Shown here piece by piece: positions 7,195 to 14,310 of a DNA stretch of 18,455 nucleotides. The notes under the pieces were generated by a model. The model worked only from the letters and a program-made list of their open reading frames with translations, was not told the DNA's origin and did not search any database. Numbering within the stretch: the first letter of the stretch is position 1; every line of letters begins with the position of its first letter. The stretch comes from SIG447 sp045577075 (GTDB lineage: Bacteria; Bacillota; Clostridia; UMGS1883; UMGS1540): NCBI GenBank assembly GCA_045577075.1, contig JAZNHR010000045.1:1-18455 (forward strand). The letters are read 5' to 3'. The translations under genes and the position numbers were made by a program.

Positions 7195-7605
7195 ATGAAC
7201 AAAGAAAACATAGCGAAAAAATATTACGAAGAAGGCTATAACTGCTGCCAGGCAGTTGTTGCTGCATTTCAGGATGAAATCGGCGTGGATTTTGACACCC
7301 TTTTGCGCCTTTCCTCTTCTTTTGGCGGCGGCATGGGCGGTCTTGGAGAAGTTTGCGGTGCTGTCAGCGGAATGTTTTTGGTGCTGGGAGCTATGACGGG
7401 CTACGATTCTTCATCTGACCCCAGTGAAAAACAGATACATTACGCCAGAATTCGTGAAATTGCAAGACAATTTGAAGAAAAGCACGGCAGTCTTTTATGC
7501 CGAACGTTAAAATCTCCCGAAACAGGACGTGTTTCCTGTGGGGAACTTGTGGCATGTGCGGCTTCTCTAACGGAAGAATTCCTTGCCAACACAAAAAATA
7601 TTTGA
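7195..7605 (+). CDS. C_GCAxxG_C_C-family protein
   Basis: 136 residues, no signal peptide or membrane segment. Belongs to the C_GCAxxG_C_C (PF09719-type) family of unknown or redox-related role: N-terminal AxxYYEEGYNCCQAV (C17, C18), central glycine-rich SSFGGGMGGLGEVCGAVSG with C54, and later conserved cysteines C102, C115 and C121. The Cys array suggests binding of a metal or cluster, or redox chemistry; this is inference. It begins 13 nt after znuB with its own AAAGGAG site 8 nt before the ATG, and no terminator separates them, so it is probably the last gene of the zinc operon. In many genomes relatives occur in other contexts, so the link to zinc is suggestive only. Confidence 0.9.
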   Translation: MNKENIAKKYYEEGYNCCQAVVAAFQDEIGVDFDTLLRLSSSFGGGMGGLGEVCGAVSGMFLVLGAMTGYDSSSDPSEKQIHYARIREIARQFEEKHGSLLCRTLKSPETGRVSCGELVACAASLTEEFLANTKNI

Positions 7606-7620
7606 AAATAAAAAAAACAC

Positions 7621-7649
7621 TTGCTTTTTCAGAAAGAGTGTGGTATACT
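7621..7649 (+). promoter_or_regulatory. Promoter of tRNA-Leu
   Basis: -35 TTGCTT (7621-7626), 17-bp spacer, -10 TATACT (7644-7649) with an upstream TG giving an extended -10 element. The tRNA begins about 24 nt downstream. No convincing terminator separates it from the preceding gene. Confidence 0.7.
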
Positions 7650-7673
7650 TTATTTCTGTTAAAGCAAATATTT

Positions 7674-7761
7674 GCCGGTGTGATGGAATTGGCAGACGTG
7701 ACGGACTCAAAATCCGTTGGACTAATCCTCCGTGTGGGTTCGAGTCCCACCACCGGCACCA
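7674..7761 (+). tRNA. tRNA-Leu (anticodon CAA)
   Basis: 88 nt including an encoded CCA. Acceptor stem GCCGGTG (7674-7680) pairs with CACCGGC (7751-7757), then A73 and CCA. Anticodon arm ACGGA-CTCAAAA-TCCGT has anticodon CAA, reading UUG. A long variable arm marks it as a class II tRNA, and the T arm is GTGGG-TTCGAGT-CCCAC. All stems pair fully. Confidence 0.97.
7744..7761 (+). repeat. 18-bp direct repeat, copy 1 (3' end of tRNA-Leu)
   Basis: GTCCCACCACCGGCACCA, the last 18 nt of the tRNA (part of the T arm, acceptor strand, CCA). An exact copy occurs 199 bp downstream at 7943-7960. Tails of tRNA genes are frequent integration sites, and such repeats often mark att sites. Confidence 0.9.
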
Positions 7762-7942
7762 GAAAAAGAAAACACCCTGTTGGGTGTTTTCTTTTTTTAT
7801 GTTGAGAGGGGGTCGAACCCTGAGAGGGCTGAAAGCGTTAAGAAAAAGTTGCCGTGGAAAGTTTTTTAGCTTTCAGGTGCGCAGTCGGGTACTGCACGAC
7901 TTGTCGTGCGGTCGACAAGCAGTAAAGACGCCACGCGGCTTT
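7762..7942 (+). other. Non-coding, highly structured spacer between two copies of the tRNA 3' end
   Basis: No credible gene. After the terminator come GGGTCGAACCC (7810-7820), a palindrome resembling a T arm; a long stem-loop with perfect 8-bp base CTGAAAGC/GCTTTCAG (7829-7836 with 7869-7876) and an A/T-rich, imperfect upper stem; hairpin GCAGT-cgggt-ACTGC (7881-7895); and two overlapping alternatives, GCACGAC/GTCGTGC (7894-7909) and CTTGTCG/CGACAAG (7900-7919), which cannot form together. The density of pairing suggests a structured RNA or a small non-autonomous mobile or repeat element tied to the tRNA 3' end. It could equally be the scar of an integrated element. Its function is unknown. 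Confidence 0.6.
7766..7798 (+). terminator. Terminator of tRNA-Leu
   Basis: Stem AAGAAAACACCC (7766-7777), loop TGTT, stem GGGTGTTTTCTT (7782-7793), then more T residues. It starts 5 nt after the tRNA. Confidence 0.9.
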
Positions 7943-7960
7943 GTCCCACCACCGGCACCA
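7943..7960 (+). repeat. 18-bp direct repeat, copy 2 (tRNA-Leu 3'-end duplicate)
   Basis: Exact copy of 7744-7761 including CCA, with no tRNA body in front: upstream bases diverge immediately (TTT against CGA). Followed directly by a terminator hairpin, as the real tRNA is. Confidence 0.9.
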
Positions 7961-7993
7961 CGAAAAAAGACATCCAATGGATGTCTTTTTTCG
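7961..7993. terminator. Second terminator-like hairpin after the duplicated tRNA end
   Basis: Perfect 15-bp stem CGAAAAAAGACATCC (7961-7975), loop AAT, GGATGTCTTTTTTCG (7979-7993). A-rich on one arm and T-rich on the other, so it can work on both strands. Its core ACATCC/GGATGT differs from the tRNA terminator core ACACCC/GGGTGT by one paired change. Confidence 0.8.
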
Positions 7994-8051
7994 TTATTTT
8001 TGCCTTATGACAAGTTATATTGCTTCGCAGTTAAACAACTTTACCGTGCAC

Positions 8052-8084
8052 AAAAAACCATCCCGACAAACGGGATGGTTTTTT
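8052..8084. terminator. Terminator of the hisS-aspS-ABC operon
   Basis: Perfect 14-bp stem AAAAAACCATCCCG (8052-8065), loop ACAAA, CGGGATGGTTTTTT (8071-8084). It lies 2 nt past the stop of the DUF4340 gene on the minus strand and can also stop transcripts from the plus strand. Confidence 0.85.
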
Positions 8085-8086
8085 GA

Positions 8087-9475
8087 TTATCCATTCGGAT
8101 TTTGTACAAATTTACGAAGAGAATCTGCGAGGGCAGAAATTCTTGTTTTCTTAATAAAGAAATTGCATTCCCCATTTTCATACAGGGCGTAATGAAAGCC
8201 GTCGTAGGGGTAATAGGAAAGCGTGGTGGCACTACCGTCCGTCAGCGTATATACAATGGACGCTTCCGGCGTCTTTCCTTCCGTTTTTACAGGGCTTTGC
8301 ACAAGCCCGTCAACAGAAAGACCTGCAATTTCCATATACAAATACTTAAATGCATCTTCCTTTGCAGGCACATCGTCTACAAAGAATCGCATGATTTCCC
8401 CCTCCATGGCCACGCGAAGCGTGGCACTAACGCCGGGAAGATGCATTTCAATTGTTTCCACGGTATCAAGCGGAATCAAATTCGTTTCTTTTTCCAAAAC
8501 GTCAAAGGGCGTAACGGTCATAAAGGGCAGGGTTTTACCCATAGCGTACACGGCAGAATTGCCGTCTACCATAATATAATAGTTGTCGTTCGCGTATCCC
8601 ACAGAAAAACGCACCGTTTCCGTATCGGTACTTACTGTGACAGTATCGCCTTGAAATCCATAGAGAGACAAATCCTTCGGATTATCTGCCGCCACATCTA
8701 TGGCCACCAGCATGCTGATTGGGGATAGAATTTTTTCCTGTACAGCCGTATTATCCGCATTTCGCTTTAGGGGGCTTTCCATTCGCCATGTGGACACAGC
8801 GCCGGGGTATGCACCCTCCGGCGGTGCTTCATACCGAATGTGGAGCGTTTCACCGCCATGGGTAATGGAAACGGAGCGAATGGCCAAGTGATTAAAGGCT
8901 GTAATCGTCATCACGCGAAACGTGTTTAAATTACCGCAAAAAGAGCCGGCGGTAGCAGTTGGTAACATATACACATTTTTTTCACCGAAAAGGCAGGCAT
9001 AGTACCCGTCCCCCGAAGGTGTAAGATTACCGACGGAAAATACTGCCGTATTTCCGTTTTGGCTCGTAAGGGTTACTGTGGCCTGTGGATTCTGTAAGCC
9101 ATAAGCACTTAAATCTGTAGCATTTGACACAATCAGGCGCTCTGCCGAAAGGGTTGCGGCAGCAAAACACATGCTCTCCACGCGGCTTTGATTGAGTAGG
9201 ATATACGGTGCATTTTTTACAAGCCAACTTGCCTCATCCCGTACAAACGCAAATGTACCGGTGCTGTTTTGAATTTCCACCTGCATTACAAGGGAAGCAT
9301 CCATGGATAAAAGTGGTATCTGGGGCGTAGGCGTTTCCTCTGCCGGTTTTTCTGTTGGATCATAATTTTCAATGACAATATACGCCGAGCCGAGCAGGGC
9401 AAAAATAAGGGCAAAGGAAGCTATGACTTTCCAGTATTTTTTCAGCCATCCTCCCTTTATTTTGTTTTCACTCAC
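8087..9475 (-). CDS. DUF4340-domain protein of a Gld-type ABC cluster
   Basis: 462 residues with one N-terminal membrane segment (about 13-35, after WLKKYWK) and a short Pro/Glu/Thr linker; the rest is predicted extracytoplasmic. It contains two similar units with the family pattern DLSxYGxxxP...VTV: DLSAYGLQNPQATVTL, then FSVG and a tyrosine-rich strand, and later DLSLYGFQGDTVTVS with FSVGYANDNYY. DUF4340 proteins are usually encoded next to GldG-like proteins and ABC-2 exporters, as here; their role is not known. Upstream ATGs exist in the frame (9496, 9520), but a GTG at 9475 has AGGAGG 8 nt upstream and overlaps the previous stop as GTGA, so I chose it. Last gene of the operon, just before a strong terminator. 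Confidence 0.85.
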   Translation of the reverse strand: MSENKIKGGWLKKYWKVIASFALIFALLGSAYIVIENYDPTEKPAEETPTPQIPLLSMDASLVMQVEIQNSTGTFAFVRDEASWLVKNAPYILLNQSRVESMCFAAATLSAERLIVSNATDLSAYGLQNPQATVTLTSQNGNTAVFSVGNLTPSGDGYYACLFGEKNVYMLPTATAGSFCGNLNTFRVMTITAFNHLAIRSVSITHGGETLHIRYEAPPEGAYPGAVSTWRMESPLKRNADNTAVQEKILSPISMLVAIDVAADNPKDLSLYGFQGDTVTVSTDTETVRFSVGYANDNYYIMVDGNSAVYAMGKTLPFMTVTPFDVLEKETNLIPLDTVETIEMHLPGVSATLRVAMEGEIMRFFVDDVPAKEDAFKYLYMEIAGLSVDGLVQSPVKTEGKTPEASIVYTLTDGSATTLSYYPYDGFHYALYENGECNFFIKKTRISALADSLRKFVQNPNG

Positions 9476-10872
9476 AGATGCCGCCTCCTTCTCCATACAT
9501 ATACGCCGGCGGCAAAGCAAAGGAGTGCAGGCAAAACGCAGATGGCGGCGATATAAAACTTCGTAAGGCCGTCGGAAATCATAAGCGTGCGCATTAAAAG
9601 GCTCTTGGGTGACACGGAAAGCACACCGTCCTCATTCTTGACGACATAGTTTGTGATGCCATATAAGAACGAACGGTTTGCAATAGCCCCCTCGGAAAGG
9701 AAAAAGGAATCATACATTTTATAAGAGCCGGAAACCACAAGGCGCGATTCCGCTTTATCCATAATTTGACGGGTCAGCGCGGCGGCGACAGGCATTTGTC
9801 CTTCTCTTATGTAGCCTTGGACACTCGGGTCAGACCCATGCACAGAAAACGCGGCATTTGTAGTTGTCAAAAGCGGCTGCACGGTGACTTCCTGTACTTC
9901 TGAAAGCTCCATGCTACGTGTATGCATACATACAAGCTGTTCATTCCCCGCCATGAACCCTTCCGTTATAGCGTGGGAAGCCGCATCGGGAATAAACATA
10001 TAGGGGTAATTGATTGTACGAGAAGAATCCGCTTCGCACACTAAATCTTGATACATTCCAACCCCCCAGAAGGAACGAAGATACTCTTCCAGGCGCGGTA
10101 ACGCTTTACCGGACGTAAAGGCAACATGTGCACCCTTGCCTTTTAAGAGAAAAGCATCCAGACGCAGTAGCTCATCCTCCGTAAAATCATCGCTCGGTGC
10201 CATAATATAAACGGCATCCGCGTCTTCGGGAATATCCTGTGTCTTTAAATCAATCTGGTACGTTTCAATATTTTCGTTTTTCAGCGCACCCATCACAGGC
10301 GTATAATCCACTTCATTATGCCCATAGGTAAAATATACACGCTTTGTTTCGTCACTTGCAACAAAGGCGATCCCACGGGTCAAAAGCTGTTCAAGTCCGA
10401 AGAAAGCCGCGTTCAGCGTTTGGCCGGACTGCGTCTGATAGCTCTGGTAAATCTCCGAAGGCAAAATAGCGCGGTAGCGCGTTCCACGTTCCAAAACAAT
10501 GGTGTTTTGCTGAATGGCAATGCCCTTATCGGTAAAACGGCGTGCAGAAATCGGGTCCGTATTCGGGTCGCTCTGCACAATCTTTAAATATTTCGATGCT
10601 GTGCGGTACATATCAAGCGTCTGCACAATCTGGTCATTTTCATGCCCTGCCGAGGCAAAATAATATAGGGTAACTTCCTCATCAAGGGCCGATAAAACGG
10701 CTTTTGTTTCGTTTGTTAGGGCGTACAGCTTGCTTTCCGTTAAATCCCACCGAAGCTGAATTTTGTCAGCTGCGGCACCGATTACAACATTAAAAAGTAC
10801 AATTGCCGCGATGGAAGCTGCAAGAAATGCCGCTGCCGAGAGGGTACGTTTTGTTTTCAATTTCCACTGCAT
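9472..10872 (-). CDS. GldG-like ABC-type auxiliary protein
   Basis: 466 residues. One membrane segment near the N-terminus (about 10-33) and one near the C-terminus (about 438-458, followed by the basic tail WRRRRHL), so the large middle part lies outside the membrane. The domain after the first segment (DLTESKLYALTNETKAVLSALDEEVTLYYF) is the hallmark of the GldG / ABC_transp_aux family; later VYFTYGHNEVDY and DADAVYIMAPSDDFTEDEL also fit. In gliding Bacteroidota GldG works with GldA and GldF; in Clostridia the function is undefined. The start ATG follows an AAAGGAGAGGG site, 16 nt after the permease gene. Its stop overlaps the next gene as GTGA. No catalytic motif is recognised. Confidence 0.85.
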   Translation of the reverse strand: MQWKLKTKRTLSAAAFLAASIAAIVLFNVVIGAAADKIQLRWDLTESKLYALTNETKAVLSALDEEVTLYYFASAGHENDQIVQTLDMYRTASKYLKIVQSDPNTDPISARRFTDKGIAIQQNTIVLERGTRYRAILPSEIYQSYQTQSGQTLNAAFFGLEQLLTRGIAFVASDETKRVYFTYGHNEVDYTPVMGALKNENIETYQIDLKTQDIPEDADAVYIMAPSDDFTEDELLRLDAFLLKGKGAHVAFTSGKALPRLEEYLRSFWGVGMYQDLVCEADSSRTINYPYMFIPDAASHAITEGFMAGNEQLVCMHTRSMELSEVQEVTVQPLLTTTNAAFSVHGSDPSVQGYIREGQMPVAAALTRQIMDKAESRLVVSGSYKMYDSFFLSEGAIANRSFLYGITNYVVKNEDGVLSVSPKSLLMRTLMISDGLTKFYIAAICVLPALLCFAAGVYVWRRRRHL

Positions 10873-10888
10873 ACTTTCCCTCTCCTTT

Positions 10889-11593
10889 CTAGCTCCAGCG
10901 TCTTCTGTCTACCACGCGAATGGTAAATAACAAAAATACTGCTGTGAAACTCATATAATATACGATAGCAGGAATGCTCAAAACGCCAAGGCCGAATTCT
11001 GCGTACCATTTCGTCACGTTAATGCAATCCAAAATGGCAAGGAGAACTTTGCTGTGTATTACACTTTGTGACCAATCCATGGCATATAAAAGCATAAGTG
11101 CCGCAAATGTACCGATGGCGGCAGAGGACTGGTTTTGCGTCAGCGAAGACACAAAGAGACCTACAGAAATAAATGCAAATCCCAGGAGAACAAAACCTAA
11201 ATAATTGCAAAAAATCTTTGCATAGTCAGGTGTGCCGTGCATGCCGATTACAAAGAGATACAAAAGCGTGACCGCCAGGGTGATAAGGTACATGGCGCAT
11301 GCCGCGGCAAATTTTCCAAGGACAATGCTCCTAACCGATACAGGTGCCGTTAAAAGAAGCTGGTCTGTACGGCTATTCTTCTCTTCACTTAAAAGACGCA
11401 TGGTGAGAATCGGAATAAGGAAGAGAAACATCATCAGCATATTGGAAAGCACCTCACCAAGGTCGGGCGACTTTGGCAAAAGGTTGGAAACGGCAAAGAA
11501 ATAGCCGGATACTGCAAGGAACATGCCAATAAATATGTAGCCTACCGGCGTTTGAAAATACGCTCTGAGTTCACGCTGAAATATGGCTTTCAC
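10889..11593 (-). CDS. ABC-2 family permease (GldF-like)
   Basis: 234 residues with about six membrane segments, starting MKAIFQRELRAYFQTPVGYIFIGMF, a typical ABC-2/GldF N-terminus (cytoplasmic amphipathic helix then the first segment). The conserved cytoplasmic loop LSEEKNSRTDQLLLTAPVS near residues 68-86 is characteristic of this permease type. It overlaps the ATPase stop by 4 nt (ATGA), so the two are translated together and should form the exporter. The substrate cannot be told from sequence; the GldG-like and DUF4340 neighbours suggest a cell-envelope role. Confidence 0.9.
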   Translation of the reverse strand: MKAIFQRELRAYFQTPVGYIFIGMFLAVSGYFFAVSNLLPKSPDLGEVLSNMLMMFLFLIPILTMRLLSEEKNSRTDQLLLTAPVSVRSIVLGKFAAACAMYLITLAVTLLYLFVIGMHGTPDYAKIFCNYLGFVLLGFAFISVGLFVSSLTQNQSSAAIGTFAALMLLYAMDWSQSVIHSKVLLAILDCINVTKWYAEFGLGVLSIPAIVYYMSFTAVFLLFTIRVVDRRRWS

Positions 11594-12519
11594 TTGCTTT
11601 CCCCCTCTCTGCTGCCCGAAACCGCCTGCAGGAAAATTTCCTCCAGTGTGGGCGTGGCTTTTTTAAGCGTTAAAATGGGAATGTTAGCACTATAAAGTGC
11701 GCGGCAAAGTTCCGGGCGGACATCCATGTCACAGTTTAAAAGAAACTCTACCTCTCCTGCCTTTTCTTCCCGTATCTCTACGCCTTTTATGTGTGCTACA
11801 TTGGAAAGCGCGGCTTTTGCCGTCTGGGGCGCGGAAAGAAGCTGCACCGTATAGCGGTAGTCTCCTTCGCCACTCATTTCGGCACTTGTTCCCTCTGCAA
11901 TGAGCTTGCCGCGGTTAATAATCAGCATACGGGAACAAATGGCGCTTGCCTCCGAAAGAATATGCGTGCTTAAAATCGTTGTTTTTCCAAGACCGGAAAT
12001 GACGTTTCGAAACTCGATAATTTGCGCCGGGTCAAGCCCTATAGTGGGCTCGTCCAAAATGAGGACGCAAGGGTCACCGACAAGTGCCTGTGCAAGCCCT
12101 GCGCGCTGGCGATACCCCTTTGAAAAATTGCGAAGAAGCCTACCACCCATGTGGGAAAGGCTTGCCAGCTCCTTTATTTCCGCGAGATGCTTTTTCCGGG
12201 GCTGTGTGGCACCTTTAAGGTCATACACAAAGTCCAGATATTCATCCAGGGTCATGTCGAGATAAAGGGGCGGCAGCTCAGGCAGGTACCCGATTCGTTT
12301 TTTTGCCTCCATGGGGGCGTTTACAATATCATGCCCGTCAACGGTGATCGTACCGCTTGTGGAGGAAATATAGCCTGTCAACATATTCATAGTGGTAGAC
12401 TTTCCCGCCCCGTTGGGACCGAGAAACCCGATGATTTCACCGGGGGCAATGGAAAAGCTAATGTCGTCGACCGCTTTTTTTGTGCCGTAATGTTTGGAAA
12501 GATGCGAAACTTTAATCAT
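11590..12519 (-). CDS. ABC transporter ATP-binding protein (GldA-like)
   Basis: 309 residues. Walker A GPNGAGKST at 34-42, Q-loop region GYLPELPPLY near 78-87, Walker B VLILDEPTIGLDP near 157-169, H-loop STHIL near 189. The signature is NFSKGYRQR rather than LSGGQ, which is normal for this ABC-2 / GldA subgroup. About 85 residues after the ATPase core form the C-terminal extension seen in export ATPases. The frame could begin one codon earlier at a TTG, but the ATG at 12519 has AAGGA 9 nt upstream and gives the usual MIKVSHLSKHYG start. It lies 12 nt after aspS with no terminator between, hence probably one operon. Confidence 0.92.
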   Translation of the reverse strand: MIKVSHLSKHYGTKKAVDDISFSIAPGEIIGFLGPNGAGKSTTMNMLTGYISSTSGTITVDGHDIVNAPMEAKKRIGYLPELPPLYLDMTLDEYLDFVYDLKGATQPRKKHLAEIKELASLSHMGGRLLRNFSKGYRQRAGLAQALVGDPCVLILDEPTIGLDPAQIIEFRNVISGLGKTTILSTHILSEASAICSRMLIINRGKLIAEGTSAEMSGEGDYRYTVQLLSAPQTAKAALSNVAHIKGVEIREEKAGEVEFLLNCDMDVRPELCRALYSANIPILTLKKATPTLEEIFLQAVSGSREGESK

Positions 12520-12531
12520 CAAAATCAGTCC

Positions 12532-14298
12532 TTACTCTGTTTTTTCCGCGATGGCAATACCAAGCTCGTCCAGCTGTTTTTTATCAACAGGAGAGGGTGC
12601 CGCCGTCATAAGTTCGGAAGCGTTCTGCACCTTCGGGAACGCAATTACGTCACGAATGGAACTGCAGCCGCAAAGAAGCATAACGAGTCTATCAAGGCCG
12701 TAGGCAAGACCGCCATGGGGCGGTGTGCCGTAGCGGAAGGCTTCCAGAAGATGCCCAAAACGTCCTTCTGCTTCTTCTCGCGTCATGCCGATGGCTCGAA
12801 ACATCTTTGCCTGCATATCACTTCTGTGAATACGGATACTGCCGCCGCCAACCTCAACGCCGTTTAACACGATGTCATATGCCTTGGCAAGCACCTTTTC
12901 GGGGGCTGTTTCCAAAAGGTCTGCATCCTCGTCTCTGGGGCAGGTGAAGGGGTGATGCATCGCGGTATATCTGCCTTCCTCTTCGTTATACTCAAGAAGC
13001 GGGAAATCGGTAACCCACAGGAAATTCCACTTATTTTCATCCAGTAAGTTCAGCTTTTTAGCAACATGCACACGGAGATTGCCGAGGGCGTCAAATACAA
13101 CGTTGTTTTTATCTGCAACTATGAGAATCAGATCCCCATTCTTTGCATCTGCTGCCTTTATGATGGCATCCATTTCTGCTTCACTAAAGAATTTTGCAAT
13201 GGGGCTCTTTACTGTTTCGCCAAGGCTAATCCAGGCAAGACCCTTTGCACGGTAGGTCTTTACGTATTCGCCAAGGGCATCAATTTCCTTTCTGGAGAAG
13301 GACGCACCACCGGAAACCGTAATCGCACGCACGCTTCCCCCCGCCTCGATGGCAGAGGCAAATACGGAAAAACCACAGCCGCGCACCGTATCGGTAAGGT
13401 CGCAAAGTTCCATGCCAAAACGGGTATCCGGCTTGTCCGAGCCATAGCGGCGCATCGCTTCGCTATAGGGAAGCCGCGGAAGCGGAAGCTTTATATCTAC
13501 GCCACGGATTTCTTTCATAAGACGGGCAATATAGCCTTCATTAACGGCAATTACATCATCCACATCTACAAAGGACATTTCCAGGTCAATCTGTGTAAAT
13601 TCCGGCTGACGGTCTGCACGCAAATCTTCATCACGGAAGCATTTTACAATCTGGAAGTACCGGTCCATGCCCGACACCATCAAAAGCTGTTTATACTGCT
13701 GGGGAGACTGGGGCAACGCATAAAAACTGCCGGGGTGCACGCGGCTGGGCACGAGATAGTCTCTCGCCCCTTCCGGTGTACTTTTAGTAAGCATGGGGGT
13801 TTCAATTTCCCAAAAGCCGTTTTCCGCAAAGTACTGCCGCGTTAAAAACGCAACCTTATGGCGTACTTCCAAGGGCTGCATCACAGACCCGCGGCGCAAA
13901 TCCAAATAACGGTACTTAAGGCGCATTTCATCATTTACCTTCGTCTGGTCGGAAACGACAAAGGGCGGCGTATCTGCTTCGGAAAGAATATTTAAAGCAG
14001 TAACATCAATCTCAATTTCGCCGGTTTTCATGTTGCCATTTGTCATGCCTTCCGCGCGGCGGCAAACGGTGCCCTTAGCCTCAATCACATATTCCTGATG
14101 AAGTCCTTGGCCGATTTTATAAATTTCTGCATTATCTGCATTCATGACAAGCTGTAAAATGCCGCTGCGGTCACGAAGGTCCACGAAAATCAGGTGGCCA
14201 AGGTCACGCACCTTCTGCACCCAGCCCATAACTATAACGGTTTCGCCTACATGTTTTGCAGAAAGCTCTGTACATCTGTGTGTTCTTTTAAACTGCAT
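12532..14298 (-). CDS. aspS: Aspartyl-tRNA synthetase
   Basis: 588 residues, the usual bacterial size. N-terminal OB-fold anticodon domain (about 1-105, with GWVQKVRDLGHLIFVDLRD), class II core with motif 2 CFRDEDLRADRQPEFTQ near 220-236, the bacterial GAD insertion (about 290-420), and motif 3 GGLAYGLDRLVML near 529-541. Charges tRNA-Asp in the cytosol. The strand after the OB-fold arginine reads RDLG, the form common in synthetases specific for tRNA-Asp, whereas RDHG is frequent in non-discriminating ones; this is only a hint. The ATG follows AAGGAGG by 7 nt and lies 12 nt after the hisS stop, the classic hisS-aspS pair of Firmicutes. Confidence 0.98.
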   Translation of the reverse strand: MQFKRTHRCTELSAKHVGETVIVMGWVQKVRDLGHLIFVDLRDRSGILQLVMNADNAEIYKIGQGLHQEYVIEAKGTVCRRAEGMTNGNMKTGEIEIDVTALNILSEADTPPFVVSDQTKVNDEMRLKYRYLDLRRGSVMQPLEVRHKVAFLTRQYFAENGFWEIETPMLTKSTPEGARDYLVPSRVHPGSFYALPQSPQQYKQLLMVSGMDRYFQIVKCFRDEDLRADRQPEFTQIDLEMSFVDVDDVIAVNEGYIARLMKEIRGVDIKLPLPRLPYSEAMRRYGSDKPDTRFGMELCDLTDTVRGCGFSVFASAIEAGGSVRAITVSGGASFSRKEIDALGEYVKTYRAKGLAWISLGETVKSPIAKFFSEAEMDAIIKAADAKNGDLILIVADKNNVVFDALGNLRVHVAKKLNLLDENKWNFLWVTDFPLLEYNEEEGRYTAMHHPFTCPRDEDADLLETAPEKVLAKAYDIVLNGVEVGGGSIRIHRSDMQAKMFRAIGMTREEAEGRFGHLLEAFRYGTPPHGGLAYGLDRLVMLLCGCSSIRDVIAFPKVQNASELMTAAPSPVDKKQLDELGIAIAEKTE

Positions 14299-14310
14299 CG
14301 TTCTTCCTCC

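Noticed and set aside
7941..8192. Small plus-strand frames across the tRNA spacer and terminators (7583-8086, 7941-8192)
   Set aside because: They read through tRNA sequence and two perfect terminator hairpins, have no ribosome binding site, and overlap the end of the DUF4340 gene.
13066..13845. Long plus-strand open frame (259 codons) opposite aspS
   Set aside because: Antisense to conserved aspS sequence, unrecognisable product, no promoter or Shine-Dalgarno. Frames at 12151-12867 and 8102-8728 were dropped for the same reason.
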